A stretch of DNA of 64,000 nucleotides, taken from the NCBI GenBank assembly GCA_036504515.1, contig DASXVA010000007.1:310001-374000 (forward strand), read 5' to 3'. Shown in pieces: positions 50,828 through 58,720 of this stretch. Each line of letters begins with the position of its first letter. Positions within the stretch are counted from its first letter, which is position 1. The position numbers were made by a program, and so were the translations under genes. This DNA comes from AWTP1-18 sp036504515. Its GTDB lineage: Bacteria > Pseudomonadota > Gammaproteobacteria > Burkholderiales > Rhodocyclaceae. The notes under the pieces are model-generated. The model was not told where the DNA came from and did not search any database. It saw only the letters and a program-made list of their open reading frames with translations.

Positions 50828-53269
50828 ATGTCAGCTCAGGATTGTTATCACTGCGGACTACCAATTCCCGATGGGGAACATTTTTCCGTTGAAATTGACG
50901 GAAGTACCCGAGGCATGTGCTGTTTTGGCTGCCAAGCGGTTGCCGAGGCGATTGTCGCAGGTGGGCATTCGGACTACTACAAGCATCGGGATGCAATGCC
51001 AGAGAGCCCTCGTGAGGCACTCCCTTCTGAACTGCAGAACCTTGGGGTTTTTGATCATCCCGATGTCCAAAAAGGATTTGTTAGGCCTGTGGGTGAGCAT
51101 GAGTCAGAGGCATCACTCATCCTGGAGGGCATTACCTGCGCCGCCTGTGTCTGGCTCAATGAGTCGCATATTTCACGGCAGCCTGGCGTGACGGCGGTTG
51201 AGATCAACTACACCACGCGACGTGCCAGGGTTCGCTGGGATGTTCAGATTACTCAGCTATCCCGAATTCTTGAGGCTATTGCGGCTATTGGATATCGCGC
51301 CCATCCTTACGATGCGGGGAAATCTGAGCAACTAGCGCGTAAAGAGCGGAAAGCTGCTTTGTGGCGCTTGTTTGTTGCCGGGTTTGGCATGATGCAGGTG
51401 ATGATGTATGCCATTCCTGTGTATTTGGCCGACGATGGCACCATGACGCCAGATATTGAGCAATTGATGCGGTGGTCCAGTCTGCTGCTGACCCTTCCGG
51501 TTGTTTTGTATTCATCAGCTCCGTTTTTTCGAAATGCACTGCGCGACGTTCGATTCCTTCAAGTCGGGATGGATGTCCCGGTTGCACTCGGTATCGGTGC
51601 CGCATTTGTTGCGAGCTTGTGGGCAACGGTCTCAGGGCACGGCGAGGTCTACTATGACTCGGTCACTATGTTCGTGTTTTTTCTTTTGACTGGCCGATAT
51701 CTTGAAATGATGGCAAGGCAAAAGGCTGTGAGGGGTGTCGAAGCACTTGCCCGGGCCATGCCTGTCTTTGCTTTTCGTCTTGGCGCATACCCTTCTTGGG
51801 ATGGGGAGCAGGTTGTTGTGTCTGACCTCTCCGTTGGAGATTTTGTGCTGGTCAAGCCGGGAGAGGTGATTCCGGCTGATGGTGTTGTTGTGCAAGGTGA
51901 TAGTGCAATTAACGAGTCGCTGCTGACCGGTGAAAGTCTGCCGATTGCAAAGGTGGCTGGGAGCGTTGTTACTGGGGGAAGTGTAAATACCACTAGTCCG
52001 CTGGTTATTCGTGTTGAGCGGGTAGGGGAGCAAACTCGAATTGCAGCCATTTCACGATTAATGGAGCGAGCTTCGACAGAAAAGCCGCGAATGGTTCTGG
52101 TCGCGGACCGAATTGCCGTACGTTTTGTCGGAGCTTTGCTTCTGTTAGCCATAGTTACGGCCGTCGTATGGTTAAAAATTGACCCTGATCGTGCGTTGCT
52201 GGTTTTTATCTCTGTTCTGGTAGTGAGCTGTCCTTGTGCGCTTTCACTTGCAACCCCTGCTGTTCTTACGGTTGCAACGGGAGTTCTTGCGTCAAAAGGA
52301 TTGCTTGTCGCACGGGGGCATGCAGTGGAAACCCTGGCCAGGGTGGATGTGGTCATTTTTGATAAAACAGGAACTCTTACTGAAGGGCATCCTGTCCTGA
52401 AGCAGATATATCCCCAGTCGACCTATTCGGAATCTGATCTCCTGGCATTGGCAGCTGAGATGGAGCAAGCCTCGGAGCATCCGTTAGCAAGGGCGTTGGT
52501 TGAGGCGTCGGGAATCCTTGATCACAAGTCCTCAATCACGCTGAAAGACATCAAATCTGTAACTGGTCGTGGCCTGATTGCGGAGACGGACCATGGGCTT
52601 TTAAGGCTTGGGGGGCTAGATTTTGTCGCGGAGCAGCATAAAAAGCCGGTTCCAGCGGAAATCGGCCAAATAGTGCGTGACGGTGTGCTCTTGATTGCTC
52701 TGGGTAGCGAACAGGATTGGTTGGGTTTTTTCGTCTTAGAGGATGCGATCCGACCGACGGCAAAAGCTACGATTGCCGCGCTTAATTCCATGGGGATTCG
52801 GACGGTCGTGATGAGCGGAGATACTCAGCTAGCTGCGCAGCGTGTTGGGCATGAGCTAGGTGTTGTAGAGGTGGAAGGGGGGTTGCTACCCGAGGCTAAG
52901 CATTCGGCATTACTTCGGTTGCAACAGCAGGGACTAGTGGTTGCGATGGTCGGAGATGGGATCAATGATGCGCCGGTATTGGCCCAAGCTCAGGTTTCGA
53001 TTGCGATGGGCGATGGGACAGATTTGGCCCGGGCGCAAGGGGATATGGTGCTTTTGGGTGGTCGTCTTGATGTCCTTGTTGAGGGGGTTGCGCTTGCTCG
53101 GCAGACCATGAAAATTGTTCGACAAAACTTGGTGTGGGCGTTTGCTTATAATTTTTTCGCCATACCTTTTGCAATGTTTGGCTGGGTTGCACCCTGGATG
53201 GCCGGTATCGGGATGTCTGCAAGTTCATTGTTCGTAGTTTTGAACGCTTTGAGGTTGCAGGGGAAGTGA
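50828..53269 (+). CDS. ccoI: Copper-translocating P1B ATPase CcoI/FixI
   Basis: 813-aa heavy-metal P-type ATPase. The N-terminus has Cys-rich CYHCGLPIP and CCFGCQAVAE, then a metal-binding GITCAACVW. Transmembrane SCPCALSLATP holds the copper CPC, and the catalytic motifs are LTGES, DKTGTLTEG and MVGDGINDAPVLAQA. CcoI delivers copper for cbb3 oxidase assembly. It is upstream of ccoS and ccoNOQP rather than downstream as in some genomes. Base composition is more AT-rich than in the housekeeping genes to the left. Confidence 0.93.
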   Translation: MSAQDCYHCGLPIPDGEHFSVEIDGSTRGMCCFGCQAVAEAIVAGGHSDYYKHRDAMPESPREALPSELQNLGVFDHPDVQKGFVRPVGEHESEASLILEGITCAACVWLNESHISRQPGVTAVEINYTTRRARVRWDVQITQLSRILEAIAAIGYRAHPYDAGKSEQLARKERKAALWRLFVAGFGMMQVMMYAIPVYLADDGTMTPDIEQLMRWSSLLLTLPVVLYSSAPFFRNALRDVRFLQVGMDVPVALGIGAAFVASLWATVSGHGEVYYDSVTMFVFFLLTGRYLEMMARQKAVRGVEALARAMPVFAFRLGAYPSWDGEQVVVSDLSVGDFVLVKPGEVIPADGVVVQGDSAINESLLTGESLPIAKVAGSVVTGGSVNTTSPLVIRVERVGEQTRIAAISRLMERASTEKPRMVLVADRIAVRFVGALLLLAIVTAVVWLKIDPDRALLVFISVLVVSCPCALSLATPAVLTVATGVLASKGLLVARGHAVETLARVDVVIFDKTGTLTEGHPVLKQIYPQSTYSESDLLALAAEMEQASEHPLARALVEASGILDHKSSITLKDIKSVTGRGLIAETDHGLLRLGGLDFVAEQHKKPVPAEIGQIVRDGVLLIALGSEQDWLGFFVLEDAIRPTAKATIAALNSMGIRTVVMSGDTQLAAQRVGHELGVVEVEGGLLPEAKHSALLRLQQQGLVVAMVGDGINDAPVLAQAQVSIAMGDGTDLARAQGDMVLLGGRLDVLVEGVALARQTMKIVRQNLVWAFAYNFFAIPFAMFGWVAPWMAGIGMSASSLFVVLNALRLQGK

Positions 53270-53296
53270 TCGCAATTCCTTGAGTGAGATAAAGCA

Positions 53297-53524
53297 ATGG
53301 AAATTCTTTACCTTTTAATTCCTATGTCAGTGTTGCTTGTGTTCGTCATTGCAGCAATATTTTGGTGGTGTTTGCGTAGTGGTCAGTTTGAGGATTTGGA
53401 AGGGCCTGGTTATCGGGTATTAATGGATGATGATCGAACTGCAATCGTTGATGGAGTTGCGGATAGTCAAGTTACGCCATCCCTGCTAGGGGGCGTTGCT
53501 GGCGTTTCCAAGGGCAAAGATTGA
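53297..53524 (+). CDS. ccoS: Cbb3 oxidase maturation protein CcoS
   Basis: 75-aa single-pass membrane protein. The start MEILYLLIPMSVLLVFVIAA and WWCLRSGQFEDLEGPGYRVL are the CcoS signature. It is needed for cofactor insertion into cbb3 oxidase. It follows ccoI by 27 bases. Confidence 0.92.
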   Translation: MEILYLLIPMSVLLVFVIAAIFWWCLRSGQFEDLEGPGYRVLMDDDRTAIVDGVADSQVTPSLLGGVAGVSKGKD

Positions 53525-53540
53525 TTGGATTGTTCTGATG

Positions 53541-53554
53541 TTGATCTAAGTCAA
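53541..53554. promoter_or_regulatory. FNR/Anr-type box 1
   Basis: TTGAT-CTAA-GTCAA, nine of ten matches to TTGAT-N4-ATCAA. It is 17 bases after ccoS and before the ccoIS terminator, so its target is unclear. Confidence 0.45.
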
Positions 53555-53639
53555 TATGCAACGTTCTGGGCTGATTGAGAATTCGCCCAGTGGGTTGTAG
53601 TTCATTTACTGCAGCCAAATGTCTCTCTGTTGGGGTTGG

Positions 53640-53666
53640 GGGTGCGCTATGCGCACCCTTTTTTTT
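53640..53666 (+). terminator. Terminator after ccoIS
   Basis: GGGTGCGC / GCGCACCC with a TAT loop, then eight T. It separates ccoIS from ccoNOQP. Confidence 0.9.
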
Positions 53667-53761
53667 GCCCAATACTTGCTGTTGCTTATGTGTCACAGAT
53701 GGGCAGTAGTTGCTTGCGGCAAGTTGCCCCATAAAAAGCTATCTTTTCCTCGGTAGCAACA

Positions 53762-53775
53762 TTGACCTGAGTCAA
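53762..53775. promoter_or_regulatory. FNR/Anr-type box 2, ccoN promoter
   Basis: TTGAC-CTGA-GTCAA, an FNR-like inverted repeat. A -10-like TATCCT at 53797-53802 would put the transcription start near 53809, so the box centre lies at about -41, the usual place for class II activation by FNR. It is 105 bases before ccoN. An fnr-type gene is at the right end of the window. Confidence 0.65.
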
Positions 53776-53879
53776 ATAAAACGACCTTCCTGGGTGTATC
53801 CTTCGGCCCGTTAACTCCGTGAGTATTGGGTGGGTTGGGCGGAGATTGTTTTTTTTGTTTCTAGGGAGGTGTTTCCATC

Positions 53880-55298
53880 ATGCAATCGCAAGCGACTTAT
53901 AACTACAAAGTCGTGCGCCAGTTCGCTGTGATGACCGTTATTTGGGGGGTCGTTGGCATGCTGGTGGGCGTCATTATCGCCGCACAGTTGGTTTGGCCGG
54001 AGTTGAGCGTGGTTGAGTGGCTGAGTTACGGCCGTCTTCGCCCTTTACACACTAATGCAGTTATCTTTGCGTTTGGCGGGTGTGCGTTGTTTGCCACCTC
54101 CTATTACGCAGTACAGCGAACATGTCATGCAACATTGTTTGCTCCTGCATTGGCCCAGTTTACTTTCTGGGGTTGGCAGTTGATCATCGTTCTGGCTGCC
54201 GTCAGCTTGCCTTTGGGTATTACTAGCGGTAAGGAATATGCTGAGCTGGAATGGCCAATCGACTTGCTGATCGCCGTTGTCTGGGTTTCTTACGCTGTCG
54301 TGTTTTTTGGTACTGTCTTTAAGCGTAAGACTCCACACATCTATGTGGCGAACTGGTTCTTCGGTGGCTTCATTCTGACTGTTGCTTTATTGCATATTGT
54401 CAATAGCGCCGAAATCCCCGTTACCCTGACTAAATCCTATTCTGCCTATGCCGGTGTTCAGGATGCGATGGTTCAGTGGTGGTACGGTCACAATGCCGTG
54501 GGTTTCTTCTTGACTGCTGGTTTCTTGGGCATGATGTACTACTTCGTTCCCAAACAAGCTGGTCGTCCGGTTTATTCCTATCGTCTTTCTGTTGTGCACT
54601 TCTGGGCGCTGATCTTTACATACATGTGGGCAGGCCCTCACCATCTGCATTACACAGCGCTGCCTGACTGGACGCAATCTGTCGGCATGTTGTTCTCTCT
54701 GATTCTGCTTGCTCCTAGTTGGGGTGGCATGATCAACGGCATCATGACTTTGTCTGGTGCTTGGCATAAGCTGCGCGATGATCCGATCCTGAAGTTCATG
54801 ATTACATCCCTGTCCTTCTACGGTATGTCTACCTTTGAAGGTCCGATGATGTCTATCAAGACAGTGAATGCACTCTCTCACTACACAGACTGGACCGTTG
54901 GTCATGTGCACTCTGGTGCCTTGGGTTGGGTTGCAATGATTTCCATTGGTTGTATCTACTATTTGTTGCCCCGCTTGTTTGGCAAATCCGAGATGTACTC
55001 CGTACGCTTGATCACTCTGCACTTCTGGGTGGCAACTGTTGGCGTCGTTCTTTACATTGCTTCTATGTGGATTGCCGGCGTTATGCAAGGCCTGATGTGG
55101 CGTGCTACCAACCCTGATGGCACCCTGACTTACTCCTTCGTTGAAGGTGTGAAGGCTTCTTATCCCTTCTGGGCGATTCGTTTCTTGGGTGGTCTGATGT
55201 TCCTGAGCGGCATGCTCATCATGACCTTCAACATGTTCAAGACTATTGCAGGTGGTAAGGCTGTCAACGCCCCTGTGCTTGAACCTGCCCACGCCTGA
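53880..55298 (+). CDS. ccoN: Cytochrome cbb3 oxidase subunit I CcoN
   Basis: 472-aa heme-copper oxidase subunit with twelve helices. Heme and copper ligands are visible in RPLHTNAVIFAFGG, QWWYGHNAVGFFLTAGFLG, WAGPHHLHYTALPDW and DWTVGHVHSGALGWVAM. It reduces oxygen to water at very low oxygen tension and pumps protons. The codon choice is strongly biased, as in well-expressed genes. ccoO follows after 19 bases. Confidence 0.97.
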   Translation: MQSQATYNYKVVRQFAVMTVIWGVVGMLVGVIIAAQLVWPELSVVEWLSYGRLRPLHTNAVIFAFGGCALFATSYYAVQRTCHATLFAPALAQFTFWGWQLIIVLAAVSLPLGITSGKEYAELEWPIDLLIAVVWVSYAVVFFGTVFKRKTPHIYVANWFFGGFILTVALLHIVNSAEIPVTLTKSYSAYAGVQDAMVQWWYGHNAVGFFLTAGFLGMMYYFVPKQAGRPVYSYRLSVVHFWALIFTYMWAGPHHLHYTALPDWTQSVGMLFSLILLAPSWGGMINGIMTLSGAWHKLRDDPILKFMITSLSFYGMSTFEGPMMSIKTVNALSHYTDWTVGHVHSGALGWVAMISIGCIYYLLPRLFGKSEMYSVRLITLHFWVATVGVVLYIASMWIAGVMQGLMWRATNPDGTLTYSFVEGVKASYPFWAIRFLGGLMFLSGMLIMTFNMFKTIAGGKAVNAPVLEPAHA

Positions 55299-55317
55299 TA
55301 TTGAGGAGCTTTACATC

Positions 55318-55929
55318 ATGTTGACTCATGAAAAAATTGAAAAGAACCTAGGACTGTTCATCGTTCTGACTGTTCTTACAGTCAGTGTGGCGGGCTTAGT
55401 GGAAATCATTCCCTTGTTCTTCCAGAAGTCCACAACAACACCGGTCAATGAACTGGTTAAGCCCTATGAGCCTCTGCGTCTTGCCGGTCGGGACATTTAC
55501 ATTCGGGAAGGTTGCTATAACTGTCATTCCCAGATGATTCGTCCTTTCCGTGCGGAAACTGAGCGTTATGGCCACTACTCAGTTGCTGGTGAATTCGTTT
55601 ATGACCACCCCTTTCAATGGGGCTCAAAGCGTACTGGTCCTGACCTCGCGCGGGTTGGTGGTCGCTATTCCGATCTCTGGCATCGCACCCATCTTCTGAA
55701 TCCCCGTGACGTGGTTCCTGAGTCCAATATGCCTGCCTACTATTGGTTGGATCGTCCTCTCAAGGATGGCGCAATCCAAGCCAAGATGACTGCATTGACC
55801 AAGGTTGGTGTTCCTTACACTGCCGAGGAAATTGCAGGTGCACCGAAGGCGTTGGAAGGCAAGACTGAACTTGAGGCCGTCATTGCTTATCTGCAAGGTA
55901 TGGGTACAGCCCTCAAGCAGACACGCTAA
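55318..55929 (+). CDS. ccoO: Cytochrome cbb3 oxidase subunit II CcoO
   Basis: 203-aa monoheme cytochrome c. The ATG at 55318 has a GAGGAG site; the frame upstream overlaps ccoN and is not used. One N-terminal membrane anchor (about 12-35), the heme motif EGCYNCHSQMIRPF and the distal methionine region VPESNMPAYYWL. It passes electrons from CcoP to CcoN. Confidence 0.96.
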   Translation: MLTHEKIEKNLGLFIVLTVLTVSVAGLVEIIPLFFQKSTTTPVNELVKPYEPLRLAGRDIYIREGCYNCHSQMIRPFRAETERYGHYSVAGEFVYDHPFQWGSKRTGPDLARVGGRYSDLWHRTHLLNPRDVVPESNMPAYYWLDRPLKDGAIQAKMTALTKVGVPYTAEEIAGAPKALEGKTELEAVIAYLQGMGTALKQTR

Positions 55930-55931
55930 TC

Positions 55932-56105
55932 ATGGATATCAACGATCTGCGCTCGATGTTTACGGTGCTCACACTAGTGTTGTTTGTGGGCATCGTATGG
56001 TGGGCTTACTCCAGTCATCGCAAGCAAGCGTTTGATGAAGCAGCGTTGCTGCCTTTTGATGACGATGCTTCTGTTTCGACTGGAAAGACCAGTCACGCAG
56101 AATAG
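55932..56105 (+). CDS. ccoQ: Cytochrome cbb3 oxidase subunit CcoQ
   Basis: 57-aa protein MDINDLRSMFTVLTL... with one helix (about 9-26, including LFVGIVWWAY), then a short charged tail (AFDEAALLPFDDD). This is the CcoQ/FixQ pattern and its place between ccoO (2 bases) and ccoP (14 bases) confirms it. It stabilises the oxidase. Confidence 0.92.
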   Translation: MDINDLRSMFTVLTLVLFVGIVWWAYSSHRKQAFDEAALLPFDDDASVSTGKTSHAE

Positions 56106-56119
56106 TGAGGGATATATAA

Positions 56120-57091
56120 ATGGACTTCAAAAATACAAGTGACTTTGTGAGCAATTTCTGGAACCTTTGGGTTACTGGGATTGTTTTGGCCGGCATGATT
56201 GGTTGCGGCGTTTTCCTCTGGTTTCAGAGTACTGTCAAAACAAATGCAGGCCAGACTACTGGTCACGTTTGGGATGAAAATCTGGAGGAGTACAGCAATC
56301 CTTTGCCTAACTGGTGGCGTTGGATGTTCTATCTGACCATCATTTTTGCTCTGGTTTATCTTGCGCTATACCCAGGTCTGGGTACTAATCCTGGCAAGTA
56401 TGGTTGGACAATGCGCGGTCAGTACGATGCTGAGAAAGCAGCTGCTGATGAGCAATTCAACCAGGCTTATGGCCCTCAGTTGAAGATGGATGTGGCTGCT
56501 GTTTCGGCTGATCCCAAGGCTAAGGAAGCTGGTCAGCGTCTGTTCTTGACCTATTGCGCTCAGTGTCACGGTGCTGATGCGAAGGGTGCAAAGGGTTTTC
56601 CTAATCTGACTGACTCCGACTGGTTGTGGGGTGGTGCTCCTGAAACTATCAAGGAAACCATTCTTAAGGGGCGCGATGCTGCTATGCCAGCTAAAGGTCT
56701 GAAGCCTGACCTGAATGCTGACCAGATTAAAGATCTTGCCAACTTCGTTCGTTCCTTGTCTGGATTGGCCTCTGACTCCCTGCGTGCTCAGCGTGGTAAA
56801 GAGCTGTTTGCTCAAGCTTGCGCTGCATGTCATGGTCCCGAAGGAAAGGGCAATGTTGGTGTTGCCCCTAATCTGAGTGATAAGGTTTGGTTGTACGGTA
56901 GCTCAGAAGATACGATTGTCGAGACTATTACTAAGGGTCGTCAGAATCGTATGCCAGCTTTTGGTGATTTCCTTGGTGAATCCAAGGTTCATCTGCTGGC
57001 TGCCTATGTGTACGGTCTTGGCGGTGGCGCAAAGGCTGAAACTAAAGTTGAAGCCCCGGTAGCAGTTGAAGCTACAGCTGAAAAGAAGTAA
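56120..57091 (+). CDS. ccoP: Cytochrome cbb3 oxidase subunit III CcoP
   Basis: 323-aa diheme cytochrome c. An N-terminal FixP domain with two helices (about 13-35 and 70-92, with ENLEEYSNPLPNWWRWMFY), then two cytochrome domains with CAQCHGADAKG and CAACHGPEGKG. The C-terminal tail is Ala/Glu/Lys rich. It receives electrons from soluble cytochromes. A terminator closes the operon; ccoG does not follow. Confidence 0.96.
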   Translation: MDFKNTSDFVSNFWNLWVTGIVLAGMIGCGVFLWFQSTVKTNAGQTTGHVWDENLEEYSNPLPNWWRWMFYLTIIFALVYLALYPGLGTNPGKYGWTMRGQYDAEKAAADEQFNQAYGPQLKMDVAAVSADPKAKEAGQRLFLTYCAQCHGADAKGAKGFPNLTDSDWLWGGAPETIKETILKGRDAAMPAKGLKPDLNADQIKDLANFVRSLSGLASDSLRAQRGKELFAQACAACHGPEGKGNVGVAPNLSDKVWLYGSSEDTIVETITKGRQNRMPAFGDFLGESKVHLLAAYVYGLGGGAKAETKVEAPVAVEATAEKK

Positions 57092-57100
57092 ATAGCTGAA

Positions 57101-57133
57101 AACTCCCCGGAGAAACACCGGGGAGTTTTTTTT
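57101..57133 (+). terminator. Terminator after ccoNOQP
   Basis: AACTCCCCGG / CCGGGGAGTT (57101-57110 and 57118-57127), loop AGAAACA, then a T-run. Confidence 0.92.
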
Positions 57134-57403
57134 GTTTAAAAATTAGCAGTAACTAATGCTCTGGTTGTTCAACTATTGAATAAATTGGACAACAGAATGT
57201 CGTCCTAGAGTTTTTGAGCAAAGGTAGCGGTTGCTCAGTCAAGTAATGTAAATGCAATGTCGGCCACACTGGCGTTCCTGTATGTAATTGTATTTGATGA
57301 TAAAAAACACATCGTATGCGAAATGTTTGCTCAGTATTTGATGTGTGTTGTAGTCGTCACCTAGCGTCTAGGTCTTAGTTCAAGAAAATAACTTTATTTA
57401 GCC
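57134..57403. other. AT-rich gap between ccoP and fixH
   Basis: No supportable gene; only a TTCAA-CTA-TTGAA palindrome (about 57168) and a promoter for fixH could be here. ccoG, which occupies this place in many related genomes, is absent, and I see no remnant of it. No clear FNR box. Confidence 0.5.
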
Positions 57404-57955
57404 ATGAGCCAAACAATGACCGTCACAAACACTTCAGTAAAAGATACAGGTCCTTGGTATAAGCAGCCATGGCCATGGATTTTGATGTCTGGGCCAATGA
57501 TGGTGATAGTCGCATCATTTATTTCTGCATGGGTTGCTCTGTCAAGTGCTGATGGCCTGGTTGTTGAGGACTATTACAAAAAAGGGTTGGCTGCTAATCA
57601 GACTATTGCAATGAGTGATAAGGCTAAAAGCTTGGGTTTGGAAGCCGGGATCACGTTGTCTGAAAATTCAATATCAACTGTGTTGTCGAGCAAAGATAAG
57701 ACCTATCAAATGCCGCCACAGATAAATGTCACATTGGCACACCCGACACGGGCTGGGATGGATCAGGTTTTAAGGCTTGATCGCGGTGCTGATGGTTACA
57801 AAGGAAATTATCGTCTTCCCAGGGCTGGGCATTGGATCATCACTGTGGAAGATGAAGCAGGATCGTGGCGCTTGATGGGCAATGTAATGTTGCCGGCTTC
57901 AGGTGTAACGGTGATTGGTGGGCTTGTGTCTACCGATGTTCGCAATCAGCAATGA
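57404..57955 (+). CDS. fixH: FixH/CcoH family protein
   Basis: 183 aa. A cytoplasmic start with PWYKQPWPWILMSGPMMVIV, one helix (about 25-47), then DGLVVEDYYKKGLAANQ, the FixH hallmark, and a periplasmic beta domain ending in GHWIITVEDEAGSWRLMG. Members associate with CcoI during cbb3 assembly. It has its own upstream region behind the ccoP terminator and is followed by a small gene. Confidence 0.9.
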   Translation: MSQTMTVTNTSVKDTGPWYKQPWPWILMSGPMMVIVASFISAWVALSSADGLVVEDYYKKGLAANQTIAMSDKAKSLGLEAGITLSENSISTVLSSKDKTYQMPPQINVTLAHPTRAGMDQVLRLDRGADGYKGNYRLPRAGHWIITVEDEAGSWRLMGNVMLPASGVTVIGGLVSTDVRNQQ

Positions 57956-57967
57956 GGAGGAAGTCTC

Positions 57968-58108
57968 ATGGCATGGAAACTTTTGTTTGGTAGCGATATT
58001 GGGCTATTGAGCCTTTTTACAATCGGCTTCGTGGTTGTGATGGGTGGCTATCTGTATCGTTTTGCCCGCAAACATGCTGAAGAAGATGCCAAGAAGGCAC
58101 AGCAATAA
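57968..58108 (+). CDS. Small membrane protein, DUF3149-like
   Basis: 46 aa: MAWKLLFGSDIGLLSLFTIG, one helix (about 12-30) and a basic/acidic tail RFARKHAEEDAKKAQQ. The start and length match the DUF3149 family. An AGGAGGAAG site precedes the ATG; 12 bases after fixH. Function unknown; probably cotranscribed with fixH. Confidence 0.75.
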   Translation: MAWKLLFGSDIGLLSLFTIGFVVVMGGYLYRFARKHAEEDAKKAQQ

Positions 58109-58135
58109 AACGCATAGAGCTTCCCGGCATTGAGA

Positions 58136-58166
58136 AAACAGCCCCGTATGGGGCTGTTTGTTTTTT
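58136..58166. terminator. Terminator between the fixH unit and uspA
   Basis: AAACAGCCCC / GGGGCTGTTT with a GTAT loop and T-runs on both strands; likely used in both directions. Confidence 0.88.
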
Positions 58167-58608
58167 AGCGATACACCAATACTGGAATTTTCGAGTGAGT
58201 AAGCACTCGTTGGGTTTCCGATCCCAGTACAAATCCTGATAGCCCCCGTCGGCCGTGAGAAGCCATGAATATCAAATCGCAAGCAGCGTTGTTGGCTGCC
58301 TTGATAATGGACTCCCAAGGTACGTCACTAGTCTCGCTGATAGAGGTAGCCGAAACTCCAGCCTCCGCGGAGAGCTTTTTACATTGTTCAAGAATTTCCT
58401 TTGCCTGCTTTTCCGCCATTTCAGCAAATTGGTCAGGTGTTGTTGGGTCGATCAACGCACCTTCGCCATAAAGCGCTATGGGATAGTCGGGTTTTGCATA
58501 GAAAAAAGTGATTGATGCTCCGCTTTCTTTTGCAAAACTGATTGCACGTTTAACTGTGTCTGATGAAAGCTGGGACCCATCGGTGGGCACGAGAATTTGC
58601 TTGAACAT
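58165..58608 (-). CDS. Universal stress protein UspA family
   Basis: 147 aa from the ATG at 58608 with AAGGAGT before it; the longer upstream frame is spurious. FKQILVPTDGSQLSSDTVKRA begins the fold and ASHGRRGLSGFVLGSETQRVL is the ATP-loop region. In cbb3-containing bacteria such proteins are often induced by oxygen limitation. It is divergent from phaC (112-base gap). Confidence 0.9.
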   Translation of the reverse strand: MFKQILVPTDGSQLSSDTVKRAISFAKESGASITFFYAKPDYPIALYGEGALIDPTTPDQFAEMAEKQAKEILEQCKKLSAEAGVSATSISETSDVPWESIIKAANNAACDLIFMASHGRRGLSGFVLGSETQRVLTHSKIPVLVYR

Positions 58609-58720
58609 AGTGTGACTCCTTGAAGTACGGCTATTCGTTTCAAGTGTCATTCTAGGGCGAGATATCGGCCAATGCCAAGAGTAAGATAGTAGAAGCGATA
58701 TTGATATTTGGAGTAGAGCA

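Noticed and set aside
57160..57185. TTCAA-CTA-TTGAA upstream of fixH as an FNR box
   Set aside because: Half-sites are inverted relative to TTGAT-N4-ATCAA and the spacer is wrong.
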